Shown here: piece by piece, positions 6,110 through 15,216 of the stretch | Layout of the letters: each line of letters starts with the position of its first letter | Position numbering within the stretch: position 1 is the stretch's first letter | From: Nitrososphaeria archaeon | GTDB lineage: Archaea; Thermoproteota; Nitrososphaeria; JACIWG01 | Length of the DNA stretch: 32,479 bases | Assembly (NCBI GenBank): GCA_026413865.1 | Contig: JAOAKB010000003.1 | Coordinates: 1 to 32,479 of the forward strand | Direction: 5' to 3' | Program-made: the position numbers and the translations under genes | The notes under the pieces: generated by a model | The model's database searches: none | What the model was told of the DNA's origin: nothing | What the model saw: the letters and a program-made list of their open reading frames with translations, nothing else

Positions 6110-6418
6110 ATGAAAAAGATTAAAAGATTACAGAAAAGGATTGCATTAGAAAGGATACAAATCCTTTTTTCAAATGCTATACACTATTCGACTATTAATA
6201 AAGAAATAGGACAAAGGCAATTAGAACTTATAAAAAGACTATCTTTAAAATTTAATTTACGTTTACCGTATCCTTATAAACTCTTCTTTTGTAAAAGGTG
6301 TAAGGCTCCAATATTCCCTGGTATTGACTCTAAAATACGGATTTTAAATATACCTAAGTTGCATGTTAAAGTCGTTTGTTTAAAATGCAATAACGTATAT
6401 AGATTTTTTGTTGACTAA
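6110..6418 (+). CDS. rnp4: Ribonuclease P protein component 4 (Rpp21/Rpr2 family)
   Basis: Rnp4 is a zinc-binding protein of archaeal RNase P, which trims the 5' leader of tRNA precursors. The basic helical N-terminus (KRLQKRIALERIQILF) is typical, and the zinc ribbon appears as FFCKRCKAPI near residues 60-68 and VVCLKCNNVY near 87-96. The 102-aa length is standard. The start ATG at 6110 has no ribosome binding site but sits about 25 bases from a TATA-like box. The gene overlaps the L31e stop by four bases on the opposite strand. Confidence 0.88.
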   Translation: MKKIKRLQKRIALERIQILFSNAIHYSTINKEIGQRQLELIKRLSLKFNLRLPYPYKLFFCKRCKAPIFPGIDSKIRILNIPKLHVKVVCLKCNNVYRFFVD

Positions 6419-6681
6419 GGTAATGTAATTAATATTTTTCCATCTTCTTGTTTCCTAACTTTAATTAATATTTTGCGTGGCGGTTTTCTTATTCCCCTTT
6501 TCCAAATCTTCTGATTTATTATCTGATCTACAACTATATTTGCTTCCTCACCCTTCACTCTCTTTAAAACTTCTTCTTTTAAGACTGAAATTGCTCTTTT
6601 GGCTCTTTTATTTATTGCTGTTTTATATGCTTTCCATAATGGTACAGTAAAAACTATTTCATCCACCTTATTTTCTGACAT
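6415..6681 (-). CDS. rpl31e: 50S ribosomal protein L31e
   Basis: This is a small archaeal/eukaryotic large-subunit protein near the exit tunnel. VFTVPLWKAYKTAINKRAKR at residues 11-30 and the C-terminal PPRKILIKVRKQEDGKI are characteristic. The 88-aa length is normal. A GGTGAG ribosome binding site precedes the ATG at the right distance. It is the last gene of the S19e-PDCD5-L39e-L31e cluster, a conserved archaeal order. Confidence 0.92.
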   Translation of the reverse strand: MSENKVDEIVFTVPLWKAYKTAINKRAKRAISVLKEEVLKRVKGEEANIVVDQIINQKIWKRGIRKPPRKILIKVRKQEDGKILITLP

Positions 6682-6692
6682 ATTATCTCACC

Positions 6693-6848
6693 TTAGAGTT
6701 TTAATTTATTTCTTCTCCAATGTCTACGTTGAGGATTTGTTCTTACCTTCATTTTAGTTTTTAATACCACCCAAGTTGGTACTCCCTGGGCTTTAGTGTA
6801 TTCAACTAAAAGTCTATGTTTTAATCCCTTACCTTTTATAGCACCCAT
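6693..6848 (-). CDS. rpl39e: 50S ribosomal protein L39e
   Basis: This 51-aa basic protein has the L39e signature: MGAIKGKGLKHRLLVEYTKA, then the C-terminal RTNPQRRHWRRNKLKL, with the invariant N-P-x-R-R-x-W-R-R pattern. It lines the peptide exit tunnel. The gene lies between PDCD5 and L31e in the same operon, 3 bases downstream of PDCD5. Residues 20-35 (AQGVPTWVVLKTKMKV) fit the family's central segment. Confidence 0.95.
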   Translation of the reverse strand: MGAIKGKGLKHRLLVEYTKAQGVPTWVVLKTKMKVRTNPQRRHWRRNKLKL

Positions 6849-6851
6849 ATA

Positions 6852-7124
6852 TTAAACCCTCCTTATCCTAAATTCCCTCCTTTCCCTTTCTGCAATGTTA
6901 CTTAATATTTCTTTAATCTCCTCATCAGTTATTTGTCTTTTTAATTTTCCTGATAATACCAATTGAACTATCTGATTCTCAACAAATTCTGCAACTTCTG
7001 GTTTAACCATTCTAACATTATTCAAACGTTGTCTTGCCTCTGGAGTTAAAAAAGTTCTAATGATTCTAAGTTTAAGTTGTTTCTCTTCCTCCTTTGAAGG
7101 TTGGCTTGGTGCATAAGCACACAT
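6852..7124 (-). CDS. PDCD5/TFAR19-family DNA-binding protein
   Basis: This family of small helical proteins in archaea and eukaryotes binds double-stranded DNA in archaea; its precise role is uncertain. The core LRTFLTPEARQRLNNVR-like block (here IRTFLTPEARQRLNNVRMVK) and VENQIVQLVLSGKLKRQITD are diagnostic. I chose the ATG at 7124 because the earlier GTG (7133) is part of a GGTGAT ribosome binding site. The protein is then 90 aa. It lies between S19e and L39e, the usual archaeal arrangement. Confidence 0.9.
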   Translation of the reverse strand: MCAYAPSQPSKEEEKQLKLRIIRTFLTPEARQRLNNVRMVKPEVAEFVENQIVQLVLSGKLKRQITDEEIKEILSNIAERERREFRIRRV

Positions 7125-7133
7125 ATTAATCAC

Positions 7134-7592
7134 CTAAAGATATTTTTTTAATTCGGGTTTGTCATTTGCAAGTGATTCAAGTATTTCTTGACTTAATCTG
7201 TCTATCAGACTTCTTCCTTTGCTTGTTAATATTCTTCCTTTTTTCTCTAATTTGGTGACTAAGCCTGCATTTTCCAATTGTTGTAAAACTTTCCGTATAC
7301 CACATCCTCCTGCATCCCTATGGTGTCTTATTGTATGTTTGCTACTTCTTGCACCACCATACATGGATTTAAGCTCATTTACTCCAACAGGCCCATATAA
7401 GTATATCTTTCTTAAAAGTGAGGCTGCCCTAAAGTACCACCAATTTTTGTCATAAGGTGGTCTTTCTCTGTGTGCACCTGTCTTCACATAGAAAGCCCAT
7501 TCTGGTGGTGTCACTTGAGTTACATTATTCTTAATATACTCTGCTAATCTTTTTATTAATAGATCTGCTGGTACTTCGTATGCCGTTGTCAT
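7134..7592 (-). CDS. rps19e: 30S ribosomal protein S19e
   Basis: S19e binds near the head of the small subunit and is needed for its maturation. Recognisable blocks are PPEWAFYVKTGAHRERPP near residues 29-46, WWYFRAASLLRKIYLYGPVG near 51-70, and SSKHTIRHHRDAGGCGIRKV near 83-102. The 152-aa length is normal. It is the first gene of the minus-strand ribosomal cluster and faces away from atpA. Its ATG is preceded by a short leader and AT-rich boxes. Confidence 0.95.
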   Translation of the reverse strand: MTTAYEVPADLLIKRLAEYIKNNVTQVTPPEWAFYVKTGAHRERPPYDKNWWYFRAASLLRKIYLYGPVGVNELKSMYGGARSSKHTIRHHRDAGGCGIRKVLQQLENAGLVTKLEKKGRILTSKGRSLIDRLSQEILESLANDKPELKKYL

Positions 7593-7709
7593 TTAGCTCA
7601 CTATGCATTAAAGCCCTTGGTTATTTAATATTTATTACTTTCTTTCCCTATCCCTAATAAATAAAATTAACCTTTAAAACGGGTACTTTCTAAATAGTGG
7701 TGGTAAGAC
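7593..7709. promoter_or_regulatory. Divergent promoter region of rpS19e and atpA
   Basis: No gene fits here. For atpA, CCTTTAAAAC near 7671-7680 is a good TATA box, and GTGGTGGTAAG just before the ATG at 7710 is the ribosome binding site. For rpS19e, AT-rich runs such as TATTTAATATTTATT (about 7621-7635) lie 30-45 bases upstream on the other strand. Confidence 0.45.
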
Positions 7710-9500
7710 ATGCTGAAACAAAAGTTAAAATTTGGTATAATCAAAAAAGTTGTTGGACCTGTTATCTTTGCAGAAAGCATGGAAAATATCACAATGTATG
7801 AAATGGTAAAAGTTGGACTAGATAAAATAATAGGTGAGGTTATTCGAATAGAAGGTGACAATGCCGTAATACAAGTTTACGAAGACACAACAGGTGTCTC
7901 ACCAGGGGAACCGGTGGAACCAACAGGCTCATTACTTTCTGTCGAATTGGGTCCTGGTCTTTTAAATCAAATTTTTGATGGTATTCAAAGGCCATTAACA
8001 GTCTTAGAGAAGGATTCAGGTTTTTTCATAAAAAGGGGTGTCTATCCTGATTCCTTGCCAAGAAATAAAAAATGGCACTTTATTCCAATCAAAAAAGTAG
8101 GTGATGAAGTTGTTGCTGGCGACATACTTGGATACGTTAAAGAGTCTCCTCTTTTGGAAAGGCATGCTATAATGGTTCCTCCACAAATAAAAAATGGCCA
8201 GATTTCCTATATTGTTGAAGAAGGCGATTATACTATAGATGAAACAATTGCAAAAATAGATTGCGGCAGTAATAATGTGGTCGAAGTGAATATGGTTACT
8301 AAATGGCCGATTAGAAAGCCAAGACCAATTAAAAGACGTGTAAGTACGTATCTTCCTCTTATAACCGGTCAAAGAATAATTGACGCTTTATTTCCTATAG
8401 CAAAAGGTGGTACTGCTGCAATTCCAGGTGGATTTGGTACTGGAAAAACTGTTATGCAACACCAGCTTGCACAGTGGGCTGATGCTAATGTGATTGTGTA
8501 TATAGGTTGTGGGGAAAGAGGTAATGAAATGGCAGAAGTTCTAGAAAGATTTCCTGAATTAAAGGATCCCTGTTCAGGTTTACCATTAATAAATAGAACT
8601 ATTTTAATAGCAAATGTAAGTAATATGCCAATAGCTGCAAGAGAAGCCAGCATTTATACTGGAATGACAATAGCAGAATATTATAGAGATATGGGATATG
8701 ATGTAGCCTTAATGGCTGATTCTACTTCCAGATGGGCTGAAGCCTTAAGAGAAATATCAGGTCGTCTTGAGGAAATGCCTGGAGAAGAAGGCTATCCTGC
8801 TTATCTTTCATCAAGAATTGCCGAATTCTATGAAAGAGCAGGTCGATGTGAAGTTTTAGGTTCAGATGAAAGGTATGGTTCTATATCAGTTATTGGTGCT
8901 GTATCTCCTCCAGGTGCAGATTTTTCAGAACCTGTAACTCAAAGTACACTTAGGGTAGTTAAGGTTTTTTGGGCTCTAGATACCAGTTTAGCTCAAAGAA
9001 GACATTTTCCAGCAATAAATTGGCTAACTAGTTATAGTCTATATAAAAATGATTTAGATTTATGGTTTGCTAAATATTTTCCTAATTGGTCAAGTTTAAC
9101 GAAAGAATTTATGCAAATTTTGCAAGAAGAAGAGGAATTAATTGAGATTGTACGCCTTGTTGGTCCAGATGCACTTTCCGAATTTCAAAAACTCGTACTA
9201 GAGTATGCGCGTAAAATACGAGAAGATTATCTAATGCAACACGCATATTCACCCGCGGACTCTTATTGTGCCCTAAAGAAAAATTATTATATGATGTGTC
9301 TTCTTTCATATTTTTATAATGAGTCAAAAAAGCTAGTAGACAGAGGTATACAAGTAAGTAAAATAAATTCTCTACCTTCAGTTCAAGAATTGAGTAGAAT
9401 GAAATTTGTTTCTAACGAAGAATTTGAAACATTTTACTTAAATCTTCTGGAACGCTTAAAAAAGGATCTATCCTCATTAGTTGAGGGTGTTAAAAGTTGA
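7710..9500 (+). CDS. atpA: A-type ATP synthase catalytic subunit A
   Basis: This is the catalytic subunit of the membrane ATP synthase/ATPase and hydrolyses or makes ATP in the A3B3 head. The P-loop [10 protein letters not shown] lies near residues 237-246, ahead of a typical [17 protein letters not shown] block and [20 protein letters not shown]. The long non-homologous region (about 115-185) seen only in A subunits is present. The 596-aa length is standard and there is no intein. It is the first gene of an A-B-D set. The other subunits (C, E, F, H, I, K) are not in the window. Confidence 0.97.
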   Translation: MLKQKLKFGIIKKVVGPVIFAESMENITMYEMVKVGLDKIIGEVIRIEGDNAVIQVYEDTTGVSPGEPVEPTGSLLSVELGPGLLNQIFDGIQRPLTVLEKDSGFFIKRGVYPDSLPRNKKWHFIPIKKVGDEVVAGDILGYVKESPLLERHAIMVPPQIKNGQISYIVEEGDYTIDETIAKIDCGSNNVVEVNMVTKWPIRKPRPIKRRVSTYLPLITGQRIIDALFPIAKGGTAAIPGGFGTGKTVMQHQLAQWADANVIVYIGCGERGNEMAEVLERFPELKDPCSGLPLINRTILIANVSNMPIAAREASIYTGMTIAEYYRDMGYDVALMADSTSRWAEALREISGRLEEMPGEEGYPAYLSSRIAEFYERAGRCEVLGSDERYGSISVIGAVSPPGADFSEPVTQSTLRVVKVFWALDTSLAQRRHFPAINWLTSYSLYKNDLDLWFAKYFPNWSSLTKEFMQILQEEEELIEIVRLVGPDALSEFQKLVLEYARKIREDYLMQHAYSPADSYCALKKNYYMMCLLSYFYNESKKLVDRGIQVSKINSLPSVQELSRMKFVSNEEFETFYLNLLERLKKDLSSLVEGVKS

Positions 9501-10903
9501 CAGCAAAAACTATAATTGCAAGGGAATTTAAAACTGTTAATGGAATTTCAGGCCCTCTTTTATTTGTTCAAGGAACAAGAAATGTAGCCTATGGTGAATA
9601 TGTAGAAATTATTGCTCAAGATGGTTCAGTAAGGCATGGTCAAGTTCTAGAAACTTCATTCGAAATGGCAGTAGTACAAGTCTTTGAAGGTACAGGAGGT
9701 TTAAGTAGGGAACATACTATCGTACGCTTCACGGGTGAACCATTAAGATTTTCAGTTTCAACAGATGTGATTGGAAGAATGTTTAATGGTTCGGGGAAGG
9801 TTATTGATGGTGGACCACCAATTATTCCTAAAGAAAAATTAGATGTTAATGGATCCCCTATAAATCCAAAATCAAGAGCATATCCTACAGACTTCATTCA
9901 AACAGGAATTTCTGCAATAGATGGCATGAATACACTATCAAGAGGTCAAAAATTACCTCTTTTTTCCGGTAATGGTCTACCACATAATGAAATTGCAGCT
10001 CAAATTGCAAGGCAAGCAAAAGTCAGAAAAACCGAAGAAAAATTCCTTTTAATATTTGCTGCACTTGGTATAACTGTTGATGAAGCAAGATTTTTTATAA
10101 ATTCATTTGAAGAAAGCGGTGCTTTAAGTAGGTCTGTTTTATTTATAAATTTAGCTCAAGATCCTGCTATTGAAAGAATTTTAACACCAAGACTTGCATT
10201 AACTACAGCAGAATATTTAGCTTTTGAAGAAGATTATCATGTTTTAGTAATAATTACAGATATGACCAACTATTGTGAAGCCTTAAGGGAAATTTCTGCG
10301 GCTAGAGAAGAAGTTCCAGGACGAAGAGGTTATCCTGGTTATATGTATACAGATCTTGCTTCAATATATGAGAGAACAGGCCGTGTTCTTGGGAAATTGG
10401 GTTCAATTACTCAAATGCCAATTCTAACTATGCCCAACGATGACATTACTCATCCTATTCCTGACTTGACTGGATATATAACAGAAGGGCAAATAATAGT
10501 AGACCGCGCTTTGCATAGACGGGGTATATATCCTCCTATAGACGTTTTGCCCTCACTATCAAGATTAATGAAAGAAGCAATAGGCCAAAATAAAACAAGA
10601 GATGACCATAGAGAACTCTCTGACCAATTATATTATATGTACGCAGAAGGAAGAAGTTTACGTGAGCTAGTGGCTGTTGTAGGTGAAGAAGCTTTAACAG
10701 AGCGTGATCACATGTATCTAAGGGCTGCGGACCGATTTGAAAGAGAATTTGTGTCGCAAGGCAGATATGAAGAAAGAAGTATTGAACAAACATTAGATAT
10801 TGGATGGGATATTCTGTCGTCTTTCCCAGAAAGCGAATTGAAAAGAATTAGCTTAAATACAATCCAAAAGTACCATCCAGCTAAAAGATCTAAAGTGTCA
10901 TAA
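9497..10903 (+). CDS. atpB: A-type ATP synthase subunit B
   Basis: The non-catalytic B subunit alternates with A in the head and binds nucleotide without a P-loop. Seen here are [17 protein letters not shown], the [17 protein letters not shown] block, [20 protein letters not shown] and the [20 protein letters not shown] region. The 468-aa length is normal. Translation starts at a TTG that overlaps the atpA stop (TTGA), so the two subunits are probably made by coupled translation in matched amounts. Confidence 0.97.
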   Translation: MTAKTIIAREFKTVNGISGPLLFVQGTRNVAYGEYVEIIAQDGSVRHGQVLETSFEMAVVQVFEGTGGLSREHTIVRFTGEPLRFSVSTDVIGRMFNGSGKVIDGGPPIIPKEKLDVNGSPINPKSRAYPTDFIQTGISAIDGMNTLSRGQKLPLFSGNGLPHNEIAAQIARQAKVRKTEEKFLLIFAALGITVDEARFFINSFEESGALSRSVLFINLAQDPAIERILTPRLALTTAEYLAFEEDYHVLVIITDMTNYCEALREISAAREEVPGRRGYPGYMYTDLASIYERTGRVLGKLGSITQMPILTMPNDDITHPIPDLTGYITEGQIIVDRALHRRGIYPPIDVLPSLSRLMKEAIGQNKTRDDHRELSDQLYYMYAEGRSLRELVAVVGEEALTERDHMYLRAADRFEREFVSQGRYEERSIEQTLDIGWDILSSFPESELKRISLNTIQKYHPAKRSKVS

Positions 10904-10904
10904 T

Positions 10905-11540
10905 ATGCCTCAATTAAAGGCTACTCGAAGTGAACTTCTAAGGCTAAAAAAGAGATTACAAGCTGCAAAAAGAGGGCAAGAACTTTTACAGCAAAAACTT
11001 GATGTCTTACTAATTGAACTGTCGAAGTACGTAAGAGAATATGTTGAGCAATCTAAAAAAGTCTCCTTCTCTCTAAGAGAAGTTTATAATGCCGTAATGA
11101 CTATTAAAGTTTTCTCTAATCAGCAGAGCTTCTATAATTTTGTAAACTTAATGCGAGGTGCTTTAGAAGCTGAGGTTACATTTAACTCTGTTATGGGCAT
11201 ATCTTTTCCACAAATTGTTATCTCTCAAAAGAATTCTTTTACAAATTTTTATTCCACTGTTTTAAATCTTCTTCCTACATCAGAAAATGTGTTCTACGAA
11301 ACAGAAAAGGTTATTACCGCGCTAATAAAGTTAATTGAGCTTCAACAGATAATTTTAGCATTAGCGGAAGCAGTTCGATCAACAAAAATCCGAGTTAATT
11401 CACTAAAATATTATGTAATCCCTTCAATGGAAAGGGCTATACTATTCATCTCACTTCGAATAAGTGAAATGGAACGAGAAGAATTCTATAGAATTAAAAA
11501 GATTAAAAGTAAAATTTCAAAATCCGAGATGTCTCTTTGA
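10905..11540 (+). CDS. atpD: A-type ATP synthase subunit D
   Basis: Subunit D is the long antiparallel coiled-coil central stalk that turns within the A3B3 head. The N-terminal ATRSELLRLKKRLQAAKRG and the C-terminal RVNSLKYYVIPSMERAILFI match the family ('RRVNALE...IP....I'). The 211-aa length is normal. The gene follows atpB by one base, and its stop overlaps the TTG start of ksgA. Confidence 0.95.
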   Translation: MPQLKATRSELLRLKKRLQAAKRGQELLQQKLDVLLIELSKYVREYVEQSKKVSFSLREVYNAVMTIKVFSNQQSFYNFVNLMRGALEAEVTFNSVMGISFPQIVISQKNSFTNFYSTVLNLLPTSENVFYETEKVITALIKLIELQQIILALAEAVRSTKIRVNSLKYYVIPSMERAILFISLRISEMEREEFYRIKKIKSKISKSEMSL

Positions 11541-12298
11541 GCGGAGGTAGAAGATTAGGACAAAATTTTATTGTAAATCCTTTTTATATAGCACGTTTAC
11601 TTCTATTATCTGATATTAAATCAGATGATATAGTGCTTGAAATCGGAACAGGTTATGGAGAGTTAACTAAAAAATTATGTGAAAAAGCGAATATTGTTAT
11701 TTCTTATGAAATAGATAAAAAATTATTTAAAAATAGTCAAAAGAGGCTTACCAAATATAATAACTTAATATTGATTAATGGTGATGCCTTAAAGACAAAT
11801 TACATGTTTAATAAAGTTGTATCAAATTTACCCTTTTATATTTCTAAAAGATTTATATATTGGCTTATAACAAAATCCTTTACTTCTGCAACCGTTACAT
11901 TACAAAAAGATTTTGTTGAAAAATTAATTGCCCAACCTTCATCAAAAAATTATAAAGCTATTTCAGTTATAGCTCAACTTGCTTTTAAAATAAATATTTA
12001 TGATAAGATTCCTCCTACAGCCTTTTATCCTATTCCAAAAGTTTTTTCTTACATTGTAAAATTTGAACCAAAAAATCAATTTGTATTGAATGATAGTTTA
12101 ATTAAAATTATAAATTTTATCTTCACATTTAGAGGAAAAAAAGTAAGAACAATGATAAAGCATTTAAGTAAAAACAACTTTTATAATGTAGAAAGAGAGT
12201 GTAAAAATTTAAATATAAATGTGAATGTAGAACACTTTACACCCCAAGAATGTCTTTATATAGCAAAAATTTTATTAAATCAAAAACTTTTTTCATGA
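11537..12298 (+). CDS. ksgA: 16S rRNA adenine dimethyltransferase KsgA/Dim1
   Basis: The enzyme dimethylates two adjacent adenosines near the 3' end of 16S rRNA using S-adenosylmethionine. Motifs seen: LGQNFIVNP at the N-terminus, VLEIGTGYGELTKKL (SAM site, about residues 34-48), and the catalytic NLPFYIS near residue 97. The 253-aa length is close to the family's. The TTG start overlaps the atpD TGA (TTGA), and the stop overlaps the next gene's ATG (ATGA), so it is translated within the ATPase operon. Confidence 0.93.
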   Translation: MSGGRRLGQNFIVNPFYIARLLLLSDIKSDDIVLEIGTGYGELTKKLCEKANIVISYEIDKKLFKNSQKRLTKYNNLILINGDALKTNYMFNKVVSNLPFYISKRFIYWLITKSFTSATVTLQKDFVEKLIAQPSSKNYKAISVIAQLAFKINIYDKIPPTAFYPIPKVFSYIVKFEPKNQFVLNDSLIKIINFIFTFRGKKVRTMIKHLSKNNFYNVERECKNLNINVNVEHFTPQECLYIAKILLNQKLFS

Positions 12299-12834
12299 AC
12301 ATGTACTTGCCTGCAGAAGATACCTTTTTACTGATAAGAGGGCTAGATTCATATAATAATTTAGGTAAGGTTTTAGAAATCGGTCTTGGATCCGGAAAAG
12401 TTGCAGAATTGATTAATGAAAGATCAGAATTTTATGTTGGTTGTGATATAAACTTTAATGTTTTAAAAGAATTTAAAACCAAAAATGTATTTAATTTAAA
12501 AATTGATCTTGTTTGCTGCGACTCTGCCTCATGCTTTAGAAGCCTTTCTTTTGATACTATTATTTTTAATCCCCCTTATCTTCCATCAGAATCAATTGAA
12601 GATATTACAATTGATGGTGGGTATGAAGGTTGTGAGGTTACCATAGCTTTTTTAAAAAACTCTTTTAGGCTATTAAAGGTTAATGGTTTAATCTTTTTTA
12701 TTGCATCAACACTTTCAAATTTATCTAAAATTACCAGTTTTTTGAAGGAAAACAATTTTAGTTATGAAGAAATATTAAGAGAAAAATTTTTGTTTGAGCA
12801 TATCATACTCTATAAATGTATGAAGTTAGCGTGA
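12295..12834 (+). CDS. Mtq2/HemK2-type protein methyltransferase (probable release factor glutamine methylase)
   Basis: Archaeal and eukaryotic relatives methylate the GGQ glutamine of release factor aRF1/eRF1. The protein begins MYLPAEDTFLLIRGL, has the SAM-binding VLEIGLGSGKVAEL near residue 25 and the substrate motif IIFNPPYLPSE near residue 84. At 179 aa it is short, lacking the bacterial PrmC N-terminal domain, as expected for the Mtq2 group. I chose the ATG that overlaps the ksgA stop (ATGA). Substrate identity is by family only. Confidence 0.85.
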   Translation: MNMYLPAEDTFLLIRGLDSYNNLGKVLEIGLGSGKVAELINERSEFYVGCDINFNVLKEFKTKNVFNLKIDLVCCDSASCFRSLSFDTIIFNPPYLPSESIEDITIDGGYEGCEVTIAFLKNSFRLLKVNGLIFFIASTLSNLSKITSFLKENNFSYEEILREKFLFEHIILYKCMKLA

Positions 12835-13917
12835 TCTTATTTCAACTATATCACCATCTTCTAGTATAAAATATCTGCCAACCTTTAATTCTTCTCCATT
12901 TCTATTAAGCTTTGCATATTGGAAATTTTTAGCCATTTCCTTATGAATAATTTTTGCAACATCTATTACTGCCTTCCCTTTTTCAATCAACAAAGGTCGT
13001 TCTGCTACAATTCCATCTTTTCTCCTTGTATAAATTCTTATTATTCCAAGTATTTCAAGAATTTTTTTTAAAAATTCTTTTTTCTCAAAAAATATATTTA
13101 GATTACATATTCCTGTATAATATTTTTTTATTTCTTTCTCTTGTTCTATGTTATTGCATAAAATTATTGCAGGTTTGCTAACTTGTCCAAAAATAGCAGT
13201 CTCCAAATCTTCTAAAGTTGTTTCAATTGATACTTTTATAATTCCATTAACTATATTGTATTCTCTAAGAAAATTTTTTATTTCCTCTTCTGTAATGAAC
13301 TTTGATTTGCCAACAATTCTAATCCCCCCTTCTGTGGTTCTTTCGATTTTAACCTCTTTTTTTCTGGCATTTATTATTATATTATTCTGTTCAAGCCATG
13401 AAATTAATTCGTTGAAATAGCTTGCATAGTTCGTTTTGGGTAAAATTATTAAAAATAAGTCTGCATTATAAAGGAGATTGCTGAATTTTTTTTGCTTTTC
13501 TTCGCCAATTGATTTATCGAATGGACACAAGAGTATCTGCAAAAGTATTGAATCAATCTTTAGTGTGCCAATCTGAGGTCTTGTATATACATCAAACTGA
13601 TCGACCTTTAATCCTATAACTTTTTCAAAAAATTCTAATGTATCATAAAAAGTTCCTAAAATTGTAACCTGTATGTCTCCCTCTTTTTTTACACTCCAAA
13701 TGTTAATTACTTTTCCATGTTTTTTCTTTTTATTCTCAATTTCTTCTTCGAGCTTTTTTATTTGTCTTTTTATCTGTACTTCTAGTCTTTCAGTAGCTTT
13801 ATGCTTTGGAAATGAGCTATAAAATTGTTTAAGTAGCTCAAGTTTTTCTTCTGGCTCTTTAGCCATCATTGCTTTAGCCCATATTGCCTTTGCTTTTGCA
13901 GGTAAGTTTGTAACCAT
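12826..13917 (-). CDS. DRG-like protein with degenerate GTPase domain and a C-terminal TGS domain
   Basis: The layout follows developmentally regulated GTP-binding (DRG) proteins. A basic N-terminal coiled coil (FPKHKATERLEVQIKRQIKK, residues 36-55) precedes a GTPase-like fold. However, the P-loop position reads VTILGTFYDTLEFF (residues 84-97) with no GxxxxGKS, the DxPG position reads LLCPFDKS, and the NKxD position reads LCNNIEQE. Residues about 305-363 form a TGS domain ending YFILEDGDIVEIRSR. It probably cannot bind GTP normally and may act as an RNA or ribosome adaptor. The ATG at 13917 has a GGGGG ribosome binding site; it overlaps the trmJ end by 44 bases. An earlier TTG at 13950 is less likely. 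Confidence 0.8.
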   Translation of the reverse strand: MVTNLPAKAKAIWAKAMMAKEPEEKLELLKQFYSSFPKHKATERLEVQIKRQIKKLEEEIENKKKKHGKVINIWSVKKEGDIQVTILGTFYDTLEFFEKVIGLKVDQFDVYTRPQIGTLKIDSILLQILLCPFDKSIGEEKQKKFSNLLYNADLFLIILPKTNYASYFNELISWLEQNNIIINARKKEVKIERTTEGGIRIVGKSKFITEEEIKNFLREYNIVNGIIKVSIETTLEDLETAIFGQVSKPAIILCNNIEQEKEIKKYYTGICNLNIFFEKKEFLKKILEILGIIRIYTRRKDGIVAERPLLIEKGKAVIDVAKIIHKEMAKNFQYAKLNRNGEELKVGRYFILEDGDIVEIRSR

Positions 13918-14635
13918 CGTTTTCCCCCTTTTGTAAAAATGCTTTATCAATCCTACTGAATGCTGTTAATAGTAATCTTGCCTCTTTGTCACTGAGCACA
14001 CTCTTTCCTATAAAGTTTCTAAAGGCTCTAGTTATCAATCTGATTTTATGTGGTGGAAGATTTGTCCTACTAACTAATATTTTTAATTTTTCTATCAATA
14101 ATTCTTTAGTCTTCTTATCTGCCATCTTAAACTTGCCCTCTTTTTTATATGCAATCTTTTGGAAAATTTCATAAAAGATAATAGTTCCTGCCATAGCCAC
14201 ATTTAATGTAGGGTATTCTTGACTCGAAGGAATAGTTACTACTGCATCACATTCTTCTAACTCTTGATTTGATAAGCCATGACTTTCTCTTCCAAGTAAT
14301 ACTGCTACCTTTCCTTTTGCATTTGAAATTATGTTAGCTAATTGAGCCGGTGTAATGGTTATCCTTAACACATTTGTTGAACGCTTAGCAGATATCGCTG
14401 TAGTTCCATAAATTAAGTTAAATCTTTTCTTCACCTCTTCAAATGAAGTTAAAATTTTTGCATTATCTAATATATCTTGTGCATTTGCAGCGATTTTTCT
14501 GGCAAACTCTCCTATCTCGTCTTTTGGCCTAATAAGGTAAAGTTCTTTTAATCCAAAATTTTTCATAGCCCTTGCTACTGCACCAATATTTCCTTGATTT
14601 TCAGGTTCAATCATAATGATTGCAATTTCTGGCAT
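13874..14635 (-). CDS. trmJ: tRNA 2'-O-methyltransferase TrmJ (SPOUT family)
   Basis: TrmJ methylates the ribose of nucleotide 32 in the tRNA anticodon loop. Diagnostic blocks are MIEPENQGNIGAVARAMKNF (residues 8-27), LIYGTTAIS near 93, VAVLLGRESHGLSNQELE near 129 and IPSSQEYPTLNVAMAG near 155, which together make the SPOUT knot and SAM site. The 253-aa length matches the family, including a helical C-terminal extension. It is the first of two overlapping minus-strand genes and is divergent from L10e. Confidence 0.9.
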   Translation of the reverse strand: MPEIAIIMIEPENQGNIGAVARAMKNFGLKELYLIRPKDEIGEFARKIAANAQDILDNAKILTSFEEVKKRFNLIYGTTAISAKRSTNVLRITITPAQLANIISNAKGKVAVLLGRESHGLSNQELEECDAVVTIPSSQEYPTLNVAMAGTIIFYEIFQKIAYKKEGKFKMADKKTKELLIEKLKILVSRTNLPPHKIRLITRAFRNFIGKSVLSDKEARLLLTAFSRIDKAFLQKGENDGYKLTCKSKGNMG

Positions 14636-14706
14636 ATTCCCCTAATTAGAATTGTCCTGGTACAATAATTTAAATATTGGTGCTACATCGGGGGGAGTGA
14701 TTGATA
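14636..14706. promoter_or_regulatory. Divergent promoter of trmJ and rpL10e
   Basis: AATTTAAATATT at 14667-14678 is a near-palindromic TATA region usable in both directions. The plus strand then has GGGGGAGTGAT (14691-14701), a strong ribosome binding site that sets the L10e start at the ATG at 14707 rather than the TTG at 14701. Confidence 0.5.
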
Positions 14707-15216
14707 ATGCGTGGGAAAAATTATCGCCATCCTACAGGAATGCCATATACCAGAAGGGAATTCGTAGGTGGTGTACCGCATCCTAAAATAGCAAAGTTTT
14801 CTTTAGGTAATCCTAATGGTGATTATGATGTTGAACTTCAACTAATTTCTTGTGCAAATGTTCAAGTGAGGCATAATGCTCTTGAAGCAGCAAGGGTTGC
14901 TGCAAACAAAAAGATACAAGAAATCGGAGAATCTAACTACTATTTATTAGTTAAAAAATATCCGCATGTCATACTAAGGGAAAATAAGATGATTGCAACA
15001 GCTGGTGCTGACCGTCTTCAAGAAGGTATGCGCCGTGCTTTTGGAAAACCAGTTGGTTTAGCTGCACGAGTAAAAATAGATGATATAATTATGTTGATAA
15101 GAGTTAAATCCAGTAATATTAATAAGGCAAAAGAAGCATTGGAGGTTGCTTCTTCTAAGCTACCAATGAAAACTAAAATAAATGTTGTTGAACTAAAAAA
15201 ACTTTCAACCAATTGA
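14707..15216 (+). CDS. rpl10e: 50S ribosomal protein L10e (uL16)
   Basis: This is the archaeal/eukaryotic form of L16, which sits at the central protuberance by the A and P sites. Diagnostic blocks are NYRHPTGMPYTRREFVGGVP near the start, VRHNALEAARVAANKKI near residues 55-71, and GADRLQEGMRRAFGKPVG, then AARVKIDDIIMLIRV. The protein is 169 aa from the ATG, a usual size. It is a single gene convergent on the flavoprotein, with a 12-base tail overlap. Confidence 0.95.
   Translation: MRGKNYRHPTGMPYTRREFVGGVPHPKIAKFSLGNPNGDYDVELQLISCANVQVRHNALEAARVAANKKIQEIGESNYYLLVKKYPHVILRENKMIATAGADRLQEGMRRAFGKPVGLAARVKIDDIIMLIRVKSSNINKAKEALEVASSKLPMKTKINVVELKKLSTN

Noticed and set aside
8016-8653. Minus-strand open frames inside atpA
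   Set aside because: They are antisense shadows of a highly conserved plus-strand gene.
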